Assembly: GCF_902464545.1 (NCBI RefSeq)
Contig: NZ_CABQJR010000002.1
Span: 59,041 to 123,040 of the forward strand
DNA: 64,000 bases
Source of the DNA: an uncultured Senegalimassilia sp.
Lineage (GTDB): Bacteria; Actinomycetota; Coriobacteriia; Coriobacteriales; Eggerthellaceae
Direction of reading: 5' to 3'
Shown here: positions 51,501-61,714 of the stretch, one piece after another
Layout of the letters: each line of letters starts with the position of its first letter
Position numbering within the stretch: position 1 is the stretch's first letter
Translations under genes and position numbers: made by a program
The notes under the pieces: generated by a model
Databases searched by the model: none
Told to the model about the DNA's origin: nothing
What the model saw: only the letters and a program-made list of their open reading frames with translations

Positions 51501-53222
51501 ATGTCTAATTTGACTAACGAGCAAGTGCTCGTAAAGCAATTCTTCAAGGGCGATTATGAAGAGCAGAGCTCCTATGGGAGCGAGGGCTCTTTTTTTGAAT
51601 ACATCTCAGTCGATAAAGTTCTCGCGCACTATGATCTGACTGCTGAAGAAATTGAAAGCGGTCTTGTTGGCAGGTCGAGAGACGGTGGGTGTGACGGTAT
51701 TTATGTTTTCTTAAATGGAGAAATTGTCAGGGAAGATGAAGAAACTGTTCTGAAAACGATAAATGGTGAATCTTCGATTCAAATTTACATTATCCAATCT
51801 AAAACTACGACATCATTTAAGGAGGATGTCTTTCTTAAATGGAAAGACATTTGTACCGACCTCTTGCAATTTGCGCATAGAACGGAAGATTATTCTGCAA
51901 AATATGATGAAGGCGTCTTAGCAAAATTTGAACAGATTAAGACGGCGATCACTATTGCAGCACGTAAGTCGGCTCGGATTGAAGTGTCTTTTTATGATGT
52001 TTCTTTTGCTTCGGAAGTGCATCCGAATGTCGAATTGCAAAAGGAAAGCCTCGTTGCGCTGGTTAAAAATTTTTTGCCAATACAAAGTCTAAATGTGAGT
52101 GTCGAGTTTTTTGGGGCCAAGGAACTGGTTGAGATTTGGAATCCACCTGCTTTACGAGAACTGAGCTTGCGCTTTCCTCCAGGGTCGCTTATCGCGGTTC
52201 CAGGACGGACAGACTATGTTGGATTGGTTTCTTTAGCTTCATATCAGGAGTTCCTGATTGGCGAAAACGGAAAGTTGAGGAACTTTTTATTTGAAGCGAA
52301 TATTCGTGACTATCAAGGAAGCGTTCAGGTTAATAGGGAAATCAAAAGGACCCTCGAAAACAATAAGACAGATGATTTTTGGTGGCTGAACAATGGTGTT
52401 ACGATTTTGGCGAACAGGGCATGGCAGGTAACAGGCGGCGAAATCAGAATGGAGGACCCGAGGATTGTTAACGGTCTCCAAACCACCTATGAAGTAAATT
52501 GTTATATGACAGAGCACGAAAACCCAGCGGATTGTCGAAATATACTTGTTCGAATAATCGTGCCCGAAAGTGACGAAACTAGGGATAGGGTCATCATGGC
52601 GACGAATAGCCAGACCACTATAAAGAAAACGTCCCTACGTGCAACGGATTCGATTCAATTGCAGATTGAACAATATTTCAAGCCAAGAGGCCTCTATTAC
52701 GATAGACGAAAAAACTATTACAAAAACCTAGGGAAAAAGCGAGAGGATATCGTAAGCATTGATTTTCTTGGCCAGTGTCTGATGACTTTATTGCTTAAGC
52801 AACCGGACCAGGCGAGGGCGCGACCATCTACTCTATTATCAGATGACGCAAAGTACAATAAGCTGTTTCCTCGTAATGGGAATTTACAAGCTTTTTTTAA
52901 CGTAGCATGCATTGGTAAAAAGGTATTTGGAATTCTGTCATCCTTTCAAGATGAGTACAGCCAGTCGCAAATTAGCGATATTCGTTTTTATGCGCTATTG
53001 GTGACGGTTGCTATGAAAGTCGGGACAATCGAAATAACTAATTCATTGCTCGAAAATCTGTCTATCGATGACATTATCGAAAAGGACGTCCGTTCGGCAG
53101 CGGCATTTGCTTTTAAAGAATATCGTGATTCTGGCGGAGATGCCAAGGCGGCAAAATCAAGTGAAACTACAGCGAAGCTATTGAAATCACTAAGATTTGA
53201 ATTATGTAAGAGGAGTGATTGA
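51501..53222 (+). CDS. AIPR family abortive-infection protein
   Basis: A 573-residue protein. The N-terminal third has a restriction-like pattern (GGCDGIYVFL, then IYIIQSKTTTSFKED). The AIPR domain follows with FLFEANIRDYQGSVQVNREI, FWWLNNGVTILANRAW and RIVNGLQTTYEVN at about residues 255-340, then QTTIKKTSLRATDSIQLQIE. AIPR proteins confer phage resistance by abortive infection. Base composition is clearly lower in GC than the ICE, so the gene was acquired separately. It stands alone, behind the terminator of the rmlB remnant. Confidence 0.88.
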   Translation: MSNLTNEQVLVKQFFKGDYEEQSSYGSEGSFFEYISVDKVLAHYDLTAEEIESGLVGRSRDGGCDGIYVFLNGEIVREDEETVLKTINGESSIQIYIIQSKTTTSFKEDVFLKWKDICTDLLQFAHRTEDYSAKYDEGVLAKFEQIKTAITIAARKSARIEVSFYDVSFASEVHPNVELQKESLVALVKNFLPIQSLNVSVEFFGAKELVEIWNPPALRELSLRFPPGSLIAVPGRTDYVGLVSLASYQEFLIGENGKLRNFLFEANIRDYQGSVQVNREIKRTLENNKTDDFWWLNNGVTILANRAWQVTGGEIRMEDPRIVNGLQTTYEVNCYMTEHENPADCRNILVRIIVPESDETRDRVIMATNSQTTIKKTSLRATDSIQLQIEQYFKPRGLYYDRRKNYYKNLGKKREDIVSIDFLGQCLMTLLLKQPDQARARPSTLLSDDAKYNKLFPRNGNLQAFFNVACIGKKVFGILSSFQDEYSQSQISDIRFYALLVTVAMKVGTIEITNSLLENLSIDDIIEKDVRSAAAFAFKEYRDSGGDAKAAKSSETTAKLLKSLRFELCKRSD

Positions 53223-53289
53223 GTTGCTGTTTTGTGGATTCTCGCTTTAATCAATTCGATGGTGTCTGGAAGATACCTGTTGGGCTAAT

Positions 53290-53696
53290 TGCGATGTAAA
53301 CGTCAAAACGACAGCGCAGGAACGAGAAAACTCCCGGACTTTTCCAATCGGTTTTTGAGAATGACCTGGTCCTTCGATGTGCCAGTGGCGCCCGATGATG
53401 TCCTCGGGGAAGAAGCTGCCGGACCGCAGCTTCGGTATGCGCATTGTGATGTCGCCCACGCATGTGACCAGGTTGTGCTCGCGGTAGCCGTTGCGGCTGT
53501 TGGTGCCGCCGGTGCACGGCTGGTCTGTTTCAGCGTGCATGATGGCGCTCACGACGTTCTCGGCGAGATGCCTTATGAGCTCCCTCGGCTTGATCAACTC
53601 GTCCTCGAACCTCGGCACCGGGGCTTGCGAGGACATGCTTTCTGCTAGACTCTCCATTGCGGTCTTCGTCCTTTCCAAGAATCCGTTATGTCGCAA
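53290..53696 (-). pseudogene. IS256/Mutator transposase N-terminal fragment
   Basis: The remaining frame reads LIRHLAENVVSAIMHAETDQ, NSRNGYREHNLVTCVGDITM and RIPKLRSGSFFPEDI, the conserved N-terminus of IS256-family transposases. After that it jumps to HWHIEGPGHSQKPIGKVREF, an element-end-like tail, so the catalytic DDE part has been deleted. The piece lies between the AIPR gene and a hypothetical gene and is a dead insertion. Confidence 0.75.
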
Positions 53697-53931
53697 TTTC
53701 AGATTCTAGGGTGAAGGCCGTCGCCCTACGGAAATCTCCTCAAACCGCTTGCTTGCACCAGCTTTCCCGACGCGATCTGAACGGCATGAGGTGGGTCGCG
53801 ACAGGTTCGATGCCGTGGTTGCCGCCGAATCGGCCGACTCTACCTTCGCGCGGAGCTGCTCGAGTGATTTGCCGTATGCACGACGGGTGTGTCGAAAACG
53901 CTGCTTTTGAGGCCGTTGCGCATCACTGTTA
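53697..53931. other. Junction sequence, no gene seen
   Basis: 235 bases between the IS256 remnant and the hypothetical minus-strand gene. No intact frame, hairpin or repeat was recognised. Confidence 0.3.
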
Positions 53932-55212
53932 TTACGGGCGATAGCGTTCACCATGGGGTATTGTCTCATTGATTTCGCAATTATGTTTAAAGGCAATTTC
54001 GTAAAGTGCGATCCGGGAGAGCATATACAGCTCCTCATCGGAATCGTTGTCGTAGTCGAACACGATGTGCTTTCCGAGAACTCTATCCATCTCTTCAAGC
54101 TTAGCTCTTCCCCAGATGGCATTGCTTTTTCCTGATGCCCCGTCGAGGTAGTTGATTTTCTCGAGGTTGTAGCTAAATTCTGCCAGTTCGTGGCAGTCGC
54201 AGTAGCAGTATTCAAGATGTAAAGCCCAATCCGTGTTGCCACTCTCGATTTCTGTATGGTTGGCGTCTAATCGGGACATGTTTTGCAGGACGTTGCGCTG
54301 CGATTCGATGGCGAAGCGCCAAGCGTTTTTGTATCTTTCGGCAGCGATTTTGTTCGCAGGGTTAGACGGGTTGAATAGCAACGCTCTTTTTGCGAAGTCG
54401 TATACATAGGCATTGTTTGCACCGAATCGTTCGATTTCGGCATTTTTGAGGCGTTCGACGTAGGAAGGCTCTGATTCATTTTCAGCGCGTGCGGGAACGG
54501 GAATGGTACGAAATTCCTCAATCCTGCTTTCTTGGAATCTCTCCAATGTACATCCTATTTTGTTAAGAAGGCTATAACGGTATTTGATATGCGCAAAAAC
54601 CTGGTCGATGTGGATGCAAATATCCTTGCCCCAGCTGTTTGCCTCGTTGATGAAAGCGTGTCCATGTAGATCGCAGTTCCAAAACGATCCCAGAAAGTTT
54701 TTGTTCACCCAAACTAAATAGGGACAAGTAACTATATCGGCTGTATGGAACACGTTCTTGTAACGATTCGTTTCGACGGGGTGCACGGCGCACAGAGAAC
54801 GCAGAAATTCAAAGTATTTTTTATCGGTACCCTCTCCATTTAGGCCAACCATATTGAACGCATCGGTCCGCGCATCTTCTTGGCTCAAATCGACGCCAAG
54901 AATTTTAGCAAGCATATCTATGCTGTCGAGCACTACTGAGGCGTTGTTGATGAAGTTAATGAAATCGAATGCGCTACCGTGTTCCATCTTGCCAAGTACC
55001 TGATCGTTCAGGTATCCCACGGTATCACGAATGCGGTGTTCGCATGCGCAGATACAGTCCCAAGTGGGAACACCTCGGTAGCTTTTCTTTTTGAAGGCTT
55101 TCTCCATAAAAGAAATTTGCTCCGAAATATGTTCGTGGGCATTAAGCGAGGCATGGAACTCTTCAATCAAATCAGGATCGAGGTGTATCTGGAATGATTT
55201 TTGCTTTTTCAT
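53932..55212 (-). CDS. Hypothetical helical protein of unknown family (possible HEPN-type)
   Basis: A 426-residue soluble protein, lower in GC than the ICE, with an ATG after a weak ribosome site. It begins with a short SHFQIHLDP-like strand, then long helices (FINFINNASVVLDSIDMLAK). The motif FLRSLCAVHPVET (Arg-x5-His) resembles the HEPN ribonuclease signature but is not conclusive. A Cys/His-containing stretch (YCYCDCHELAEF) lies near residue 345. No family was recognised. The defence-rich neighbourhood suggests an anti-phage role, which is inference only. Confidence 0.55.
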   Translation of the reverse strand: MKKQKSFQIHLDPDLIEEFHASLNAHEHISEQISFMEKAFKKKSYRGVPTWDCICACEHRIRDTVGYLNDQVLGKMEHGSAFDFINFINNASVVLDSIDMLAKILGVDLSQEDARTDAFNMVGLNGEGTDKKYFEFLRSLCAVHPVETNRYKNVFHTADIVTCPYLVWVNKNFLGSFWNCDLHGHAFINEANSWGKDICIHIDQVFAHIKYRYSLLNKIGCTLERFQESRIEEFRTIPVPARAENESEPSYVERLKNAEIERFGANNAYVYDFAKRALLFNPSNPANKIAAERYKNAWRFAIESQRNVLQNMSRLDANHTEIESGNTDWALHLEYCYCDCHELAEFSYNLEKINYLDGASGKSNAIWGRAKLEEMDRVLGKHIVFDYDNDSDEELYMLSRIALYEIAFKHNCEINETIPHGERYRP

Positions 55213-55615
55213 GATTGCACTCGGTTTCTCTGGGCGGGAACGACTTTAGTATATCGTTGAAATAGGGATCTGCGCGACATGGGTGTCATTCCACCCACTG
55301 AGTAAAAGCGTCTGTGGTTTCGGTCTCGGATGCTTTTCGATATGAGCACATCGTGGTTTATTCGGCGGTCTATGTGGTCATTGGAGTTGCGGCTCTTTGA
55401 CTTTTGCGGTGGTGCAATCTTGCGGGGCTCTAGCAGCTAGCAAAAACTAAAGATGCGCTATTGCTCATTATTTTTCCGGCTACCGGAATGAGGTTGATGT
55501 TAAAAACAACGTCAACAATAAAAGTGCGTAATGGGGCTGATCTGCCGATTCCTCCGTTCATTGAGTGGAATTGCAACATATGCTAAACGCTCAATGAAAA
55601 AGCAAGGAGGGAGCG
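55213..55615. other. Intergenic region, no gene seen
   Basis: 403 bases of mixed composition between the hypothetical gene and the ATPase remnant. No repeat, RNA gene or credible frame was found; AAGCAAGGAGG at its end is the ribosome site of the next frame. Confidence 0.35.
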
Positions 55616-56326
55616 GTGGAGATTCGCGGAGACATGTACCCCAACGGACTCATAGATTGTATGCGTAATGGAACGATTAAAGTCATCGCGAGCATTAGGC
55701 GTTGTGGTGAGGCGCACCCATTGCTGATCTTTTTTGAGAGCTATCTTAGGAACGAGGTTGGCGTTGACGATGGGCATATTGTTGAGGTTGCGCTAGATGA
55801 CGAAGGAAATGCGCGTCTCCGTGATTCGTCTGTTTTGAACGACTTCCTTGGATTCAGGATTGCCGACAAAAATCTCCCTATTATGTTTTGCTTGATGAGG
55901 TGCAGTATGCCATTTCGGACGAAGAGCTCAAAGGCAATGCCACCGCGATTATACGGAGCGCTCAACGGCTTGCTGCGCATGCGCAACGTCGATGTTTACG
56001 TTGCAGGTAGCAATTCCAGGTTGTTGTCATCCGATGTGATGACACAGTTCCGCGGTCGCGGTGACGAGGTAAGGGTGCGGCCGTTGTCGTTTTCTGAATT
56101 CATGCAGGGTTTCGAAGGCGATAAATACGAAGGCTGGGCCGAGTACGTTGCATACGGAGGAATGCCGCTTACGAATCCTCCCAAGATTGAGGTGACGTTC
56201 AAGTCTGTTTTGAAGTCAAAGATAAGCACGAATACGATTTCTTCGTATATAGGGCATTTGGAAGAGTCATTCCTTATCGAGGAAGCGCGGCGTTACGACG
56301 TTAAGGGCAGGAAGAGTTTTGCTTAA
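55616..56326 (+). pseudogene. AAA_14/DUF4143 ATPase remnant
   Basis: The frame reads IKVIASIRRCGEAHPLLIFF where the family has a Walker A loop (GIRRCGKS), so the catalytic Lys-Ser is lost. A frameshifted stretch follows (MFCLMRCSMPFRTKSSKAMP). The order resumes with NVDVYVAGSNSRLLSSDVMT and RPLSFSEFMQG, and after a deletion ends with ISSYIGHLEESFLIEEARRY. Intact members are about 400 residues. This copy has a broken P-loop, a shifted segment and an internal loss. Confidence 0.7.
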
Positions 56327-56357
56327 TCGGGACTCGCTCAGATAGGTTCCAAAAAAA

Positions 56358-56465
56358 TCCGAAGTGAAGGCGCTCGTTATCTCGACGCCGCGGGACCTGC
56401 CGGTGTTCCGCGAGCTCATGGGCGAAGGTGCCGAGCTGGGCATGCTCTGGAGTATGCCCTCTAAT
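56358..56465 (+). pseudogene. rmlA (glucose-1-phosphate thymidylyltransferase) fragment
   Basis: About 35 codons translate as VKALVISTPRDLPVFRELMG, then EGAELGMLWSMP, matching the conserved ISTPRDLPxFxxLLGDG segment of RmlA. Nothing else of the gene is present. With the rmlB and sugar-transferase fragments it shows that a dTDP-sugar locus once occupied this region. Confidence 0.7.
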
Positions 56466-56612
56466 CTTCGCCTGCATCTCCCTTTCATGGTTAATCGGTT
56501 CTCTAGGTGTAGCCTGGGATTTTCATGGATGCAAAAATAGAGCACTTATCTGCTTCACAAGCAATTAACTTATAGGTAAACTATTTCAGGGCAAACTTCG
56601 TTAGGAGTGTGA

Positions 56613-57029
56613 ATGACGAGCGATAGATGGCAATTAAAACAGATAGCTGATTTCTTCTATTTGCTCGTTGACAATGACGATGAATCAGGAAAGGACATTC
56701 TGCAAAAGAGATTCAAGAAAGACAAAGCCGCTCACGAATCCCTATTTAATCTTATCGAGAAGATTGATGAAATGGGATATACAAATGGTGTTGAGTTCGC
56801 TTTTGCCTCTAAGCGCTTCGACACGATTAAAGGCACTTCGCTTAGCCTGATTGAGATTCGGCGCTTTGACAAAACGTGGCGTGTAATTACCTATCTGAGT
56901 AAAAAGAGGCAAAAGCTCGTTATGCTTGATGCGTTTGAGGCTCACAAACATATAAGTATGGAAAAGAAGATAGAACAAATAAAACCATTAGCAGAACACG
57001 CAATGCGCTTACTAGAAGAGGGTGAGTAA
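56613..57029 (+). CDS. higB: HigB/Gp49-like toxin of a toxin-antitoxin-chaperone operon
   Basis: A 138-residue protein of the RelE/HigB superfamily (phage Gp49-like). The core reads FDTIKGTSLSLIEIRRFDKT, WRVITYLSKKRQKLVMLDAF. Such toxins cut mRNA on the ribosome. Ribosome site TTAGGAG precedes the ATG by about eight bases. The antitoxin starts two bases after its stop and a SecB-like gene follows, which defines a tripartite module. Confidence 0.8.
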   Translation: MTSDRWQLKQIADFFYLLVDNDDESGKDILQKRFKKDKAAHESLFNLIEKIDEMGYTNGVEFAFASKRFDTIKGTSLSLIEIRRFDKTWRVITYLSKKRQKLVMLDAFEAHKHISMEKKIEQIKPLAEHAMRLLEEGE

Positions 57030-57030
57030 C

Positions 57031-57501
57031 ATGGCTATGAAGGTTTCCCTCGAAGAGTTTCTTGGAGTCGATGAAGCCCCTAAGCCGTCTTTTGAAACTG
57101 TTGCCGCAAAAATGGCGTTAGATTTTGAATCGGAAGTATTCTTACACATGAAAAAGCTTGGCATTAGGCAAAAGGACCTGGCAAAGCTAATGGGCGTAAC
57201 CCCGCCGGCGGTTTCCAAGCTGCTGTCGAACACCTCGAATCTTACTTTTAAAACTATTGCAAAGATTGCTGTAGCTATGGGGTGTACGGTTTCGCCCATA
57301 ACTCTGAATCAAACTTCGGAAATAAGTTATGCCAAGCTGGAAGATGAGGCGGAAGTATCCGCCCCGATATCGTTGCCATCCACCCCTGCGCAGTCGTTTT
57401 CTTCTTATGCTCCGAGCAAAGGCACGCAAACTCAACCAATCAAAGCAGATGAAACTTTGAAGCAAATGGGTACCATTTCGCTCAGGAGGATGGTGGCATG
57501 A
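57031..57501 (+). CDS. higA: HigA-like XRE antitoxin with chaperone-addiction-type tail
   Basis: A 156-residue protein with an XRE helix-turn-helix at residues 35-90 (MKKLGIRQKDLAKLMGVTPP, AVSKLLSNTSNLTFKTIAKI). It is followed by an unusually long 65-residue tail, Ser/Pro/Thr-rich and ending GTISLRRMVA. In toxin-antitoxin-chaperone systems such a C-terminal extension makes the antitoxin depend on the SecB-like chaperone. The ATG at 57031 is preferred; the stop overlaps the chaperone start (ATGA). Confidence 0.82.
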   Translation: MAMKVSLEEFLGVDEAPKPSFETVAAKMALDFESEVFLHMKKLGIRQKDLAKLMGVTPPAVSKLLSNTSNLTFKTIAKIAVAMGCTVSPITLNQTSEISYAKLEDEAEVSAPISLPSTPAQSFSSYAPSKGTQTQPIKADETLKQMGTISLRRMVA

Positions 57502-57959
57502 CGCAGACAAATTGGCTATCCCCGGTTCAACTCCTTGACACTAAGGTTCTTGGTCTTAGCCTCAACATAGAAGAGGGCTTTGCTGGTGGTGAGACGCATT
57601 TTTTTCTGACCATGAACTCTAACTTAGGACTTCCCGAGGTGCACGATGGGGCGCTGACGAGCAAATGCGTTCTGGAAGCAACAGGAAATTGGCTCCAAAG
57701 CGCAAATGCGGATGCCGATCCAGCGTTTACGGCCTCCTGCAAGCTGGGCATAACCGTCGCTATTCCCGAGGCGGCACTCGAATCTATTCCGGAAGAAGAT
57801 CGGAAGGATTTTATACTGGCAAATTCCGTGTCAATTGCTTACGGGAAAATTCGCGCTGTTATCGAAAGCATTACCTCCGAAAGTCCTGTGGGCAGGCAAA
57901 CGTTTCCTACGATAGACCCGTACGCCTTAGTAAAGTCCATGAGGAAGGTATCGCAATAA
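57498..57959 (+). CDS. SecB-like chaperone of the toxin-antitoxin system
   Basis: A 153-residue SecB-fold protein. The N-terminal strands (WLSPVQLLDTKVLGLSLNIE) and the C-terminal SVSIAYGKIRAVIESITSES, TFPTIDPYALVKSMR align with SecB, where a comparable region forms the last strand and helices. As in the Mycobacterium tuberculosis Rv1955-Rv1957 system, it probably protects the antitoxin from degradation and aggregation. It closes the operon. It is not near any export gene, so it is unlikely to be a housekeeping SecB. Confidence 0.8.
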   Translation: MTQTNWLSPVQLLDTKVLGLSLNIEEGFAGGETHFFLTMNSNLGLPEVHDGALTSKCVLEATGNWLQSANADADPAFTASCKLGITVAIPEAALESIPEEDRKDFILANSVSIAYGKIRAVIESITSESPVGRQTFPTIDPYALVKSMRKVSQ

Positions 57960-58030
57960 CGAGTGTTCCTTCAAATGCTCGGACGATTAGAAGCCTGCTT
58001 TGCTAAATAACCAACCGCATTAGGAGGCCT

Positions 58031-61000
58031 ATGAACATTTTGGGAGTCCATCTTCCCGATGAGCTTAACCGGGCACTTGCTGATGGCAGCTTGGTGATAT
58101 TTGCGGGTGCCGGGGTGTCGATGCAGCGTCCCAAGCCGCTAGCTTCCTTTGTCGAGCTGGTCAAAAGCGCATCGGAACAATTTGATCCGCTTGACAACCT
58201 CGGGATTCGTCGCGCCCTTGATCAAGGAGAGGACGTTAACCTAGAAGCGGCGCTTGGCCTTCTTTCCCAAAAAGGAGATGTGCACCGTATTGCGCCTCTT
58301 TGCTGGAAGAAGAAACGTGCTCCGAGCTGCATAAGCATATCCTGACATTGGACAATCAGCTCTCCGCTCGTGTTGTAACAACAAACTTCGATTATCGGTT
58401 TGAATGCGCTGCAAAAGAGCTCGACATTGCCCCTCGCATATATAATGGCCCTGCGTTGCCTAAAGGCGATGATTTCACGGGAATCGTGCACCTTCACGGC
58501 GGCATTCGCTATCCGCATGAGATGGTGTTGACGGATTCGGATTTCGGTAAAGCTTACGTTTCTGACGGGTGGGCTGCCCGATTTCTGGTGAAGATGTTTT
58601 CTCGCTATACCGTCCTATTCGTTGGCTATAGCTGTAGTGACATGCTCGTTCATTACCTCGCGAGGTCGATTTCGGCAGAGATGAAAGGAAAAGTATTTGC
58701 GCTTGTAAGAAGTGACGAAGAGTCTGATAAGTGGCGCTATAGAGGCATTTCACCTGTTCAGTTTAGCGATTTTAATCAGCTTCCTGTGCTGTTTGAGGAA
58801 TGGGGCAGAAGGACAAGGCTGTCGTTGTACGAGCGCGCCAACGTCGTCAGTTCTGCTGCTGCAAAAGGTGAGGAGCTTGATGAAGGGCTACGCACAGAGC
58901 TTCGCCGCCTATTGAGCGACTCGATGTATCCGCCCGAGGAGCGTGCGGCGCTAGCCGAGTCGTTCGCCCAGTCGGCGAATGGCGCAAGTTCGTTTCGTTT
59001 ACTTGTTGCTATCGGAGTGACCTCCTTTTTATACGATGATGAATTTCCGTCAGAGCAAGAACCATTGTTTCGATGGGTTGTCCGCGATGTGGCGTTGAGC
59101 GATTATCGCGCGGTGTTGCTGGAGGCTGCAAAAGCGGACAGACATCTTTCAAAAGGGTTTTGCTCTACGGTTTTGTGGGTGCTGCATAGTGGAGGCGCCT
59201 CGGAGGATTGTCTTGCGGCTTGGCTGGCATATTTTGAGCCGCAGTATATCTCACGAGATGGAAGTTGGTACGCCTTGGTCGGCATTGTCGAGAAAACCGC
59301 TAATCCCAGAGTGGTGCTGCGCGTGCTTAAGCTGGCTTTTTCATTTTCGACAACATATAAAGCTCCTCAATCTGGAGAGCAAGAGGGCTTTGCTGTCCAG
59401 TTTTGTTTTGATTCCGATGCCGAAACAAAGAGGATGATACAAGCGGCGCTTGCTCATTCTGGTGAAATAGGTAAAGAGTTGTTCTCCTATCTCGTTGAGA
59501 AGCTGGAAGAAAGGGCGGAGATTGAATCTGCTTTCGGTACTTCGTCTTTGCCGTTTGACTCTGATAGCTTCTCGCGGTCGGCCATCGAAGAACACGAGCA
59601 AGATGCCTATCTCAAAGGAACAATTCACGTTTTAGTGTCGCTTGCTCGCGATTTAGGCTTGGAGCTAATTAACCACGGGCTTTTAGATGTCGGTGCCGTA
59701 GAGCGGCTTTGCGTATCTCGTTCGTGTTTCGTGATGCGCCTAGGCTTGTTTTTCCTCCGTTATATAGACCTTGACGCCGACCGCACGCTTGATGTTCTTC
59801 TCGCTGCCGAATGCAAGGAAAAGTTAAGTGCTAAGCACGAGGTGTTCATGCTGGTTCGGTTTGCGTATCCTCGTTTATCCGAGTCAGGTAGACGCAAGCT
59901 CATGGATTACGTCCATGGGAAATACCCCGACTTGGCTAGCAATTTTGACGCGTACGGGAGATTTAACATTTTTCGCTGGCTGCTGCGAGACAGCCCCGAA
60001 GACTCTCTTTTGAAAGGAGAGTTGAGCGAAATAAAGCAACGATACCCCAACTTTAAGGAAAGGGAATATCCGGACTTGAGTTGGAGCACCTCGTCATGCC
60101 ATTTTGAGGACGACTCGCTTCCTCCTATGCGCGAGCAAGCGTTTAACGCGGAGGCTTTGCTAAAACGGTTGGATGCGGTGCGAAAAGAGGGGCACCCAAT
60201 TCTTCCCTATGAAGTTGTCGAGCAGCCAATGAAGGCTTATCCGGCAAGAGCGATTGCAGTTTGTCTCGATTTGCTTGAATCCGGCGAAGATGGCAAGCGG
60301 TTAGCGGCAGCTTCTCTTAGCCAGATTACGTGGAAAGACGTTCCCTCTTCTGCATGGAAAGAGGCATTCGCTTTGCTGTCGAGATGTCTTGTTGACGATA
60401 AGACATATCAACAAGCGCTATTCGGGCTGCATGAGCTTGCTTTGCAAGAGGGGTTTCTAATCCAAGAAGGATTCGACGAATTGCTCGAGACGGCAATTGA
60501 TGGCATCTCTCGTTGGAATTGCAACACGAAATCATGCGAACGCACCGATTGGTTGACTACCTCAATCAACGCACCCGTTGGCCTTGTTTGCGATATCGTA
60601 AAGCGTTCTGGCGTATGCGCTGGTTCCGATGATGCAAAAGGGGAAGTGACACATGCGCGGGTGCAAAAGTTGGTACGCTTGGTTGAAAACGATGCATTCA
60701 AGTCAAATTGCCTTGCGGCAAGCTTGCTTTCCGAAGTGAGCTATTGGACAAACGCGAATATGGAATGTGCAAAAGCTTGCTGTCTTCCCTTTCTTGAAGT
60801 GGGATCTTTGGGATTTGATGGTGCGCTTTGCGGACTTGGATACCTGAATTTAGTTTCCGAAAAAGCTTGGATGCTGATTCGAGGGCGTTGGCAAACTATC
60901 CTTTCCGTCTTTGATTCAATGTGCTCGAATCAGGGGATTGCGGGTGTTTGCGCGCTGTACGTTAGATGCTCCGTTTTTTATGATGCTCCCCCGGAGAGGA

Positions 61001-61521
61001 GCCGCATTGTTGCATCATGCCGCGCCTATCCGAAATTGTGCTCTATAGCCATTCGGGTGCTTGTTGATTGGGCCTTGCACTTAGGGGGGGATTGCAAGTC
61101 GCAAGAATGGGGGCAGTGGATTTTAGCCGCGATTTCCCAGTTGCTCGAAAACGAAGATTGCTATAAGGAAGCTGCGACCGGGTTGCGCAGGCTATTGAAA
61201 GCGGAAGGGCTGCCTGCTCGCGATGCGATACGAATAATTGCGAAATACTGTGAAAGGGAATGCGGCTCAAGACTATTTTGGGATATTCCGCTTGATGAAA
61301 TTGTTGCTTGTGCGGAAATTACGGATGAAGAGAAGGCCTGCTTTCTCCGAGCAATGCTTAAAAGCGCAGACTATTTTGCAATGGAGCGTGAGGATATATG
61401 CAACGCGATTAACGGTTTGGATGTTTCCAAGGCTTCCGAGAAGACGTGCACAGATCTTCGGGAACTATGCGTCTTGCACTTAGGCGGCGTGGTGCCCGAG
61501 GCCCTGAAGTCTTTGAAATAG
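58031..61521 (+). pseudogene. SIR2 domain defence-type protein with a frameshift near 58300
   Basis: Two frames together make about 1160 residues. The first (58031-58345) holds the start of a SIR2 NAD-binding domain (LVIFAGAGVSMQRPKPLASF, residues 22-41). The second (from about 58300) continues it with VVTTNFDYRFE, the catalytic-type VHLHGG and VLFVGYSCSDMLVHYLARSI. About 850 residues of helical repeats follow with no recognised motif, like the large C-terminal parts of SIR2 phage sensors that deplete NAD on infection. The frame changes at GCGCCTCTTTGCTGG. The remaining 1073 codons have no other defect, so the break is recent, a sequencing error, or a switch. Confidence 0.75.
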
Positions 61522-61714
61522 AGGTAGGCAGGCGCATGGAATGGGCGTTTGAGGGCGTATCACTGCCGGCGCATTGGTAACACCTGCGCCTTTCGCGGGC
61601 ATTTTCTGCAAGAAGGGAAAAGGGCTCGCTCCCGATTCCTCGCCCTAATGCCAACCGTAATCACCAAATTCCCTGGTAGAATTGCGTCAATTGACATTCC
61701 GGTAAGGGGGCCGT

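Noticed and set aside
57498..57959. Housekeeping SecB export chaperone
   Set aside because: Its position as third gene of a HigBA operon, with ATGA overlap, makes a toxin-antitoxin chaperone role far more likely.
58290..58345. Programmed -1 frameshift signal in the SIR2 gene
   Set aside because: No classical X-XXY-YYZ slippery heptamer or obvious downstream stem was seen at the overlap, so a programmed shift is not claimed.
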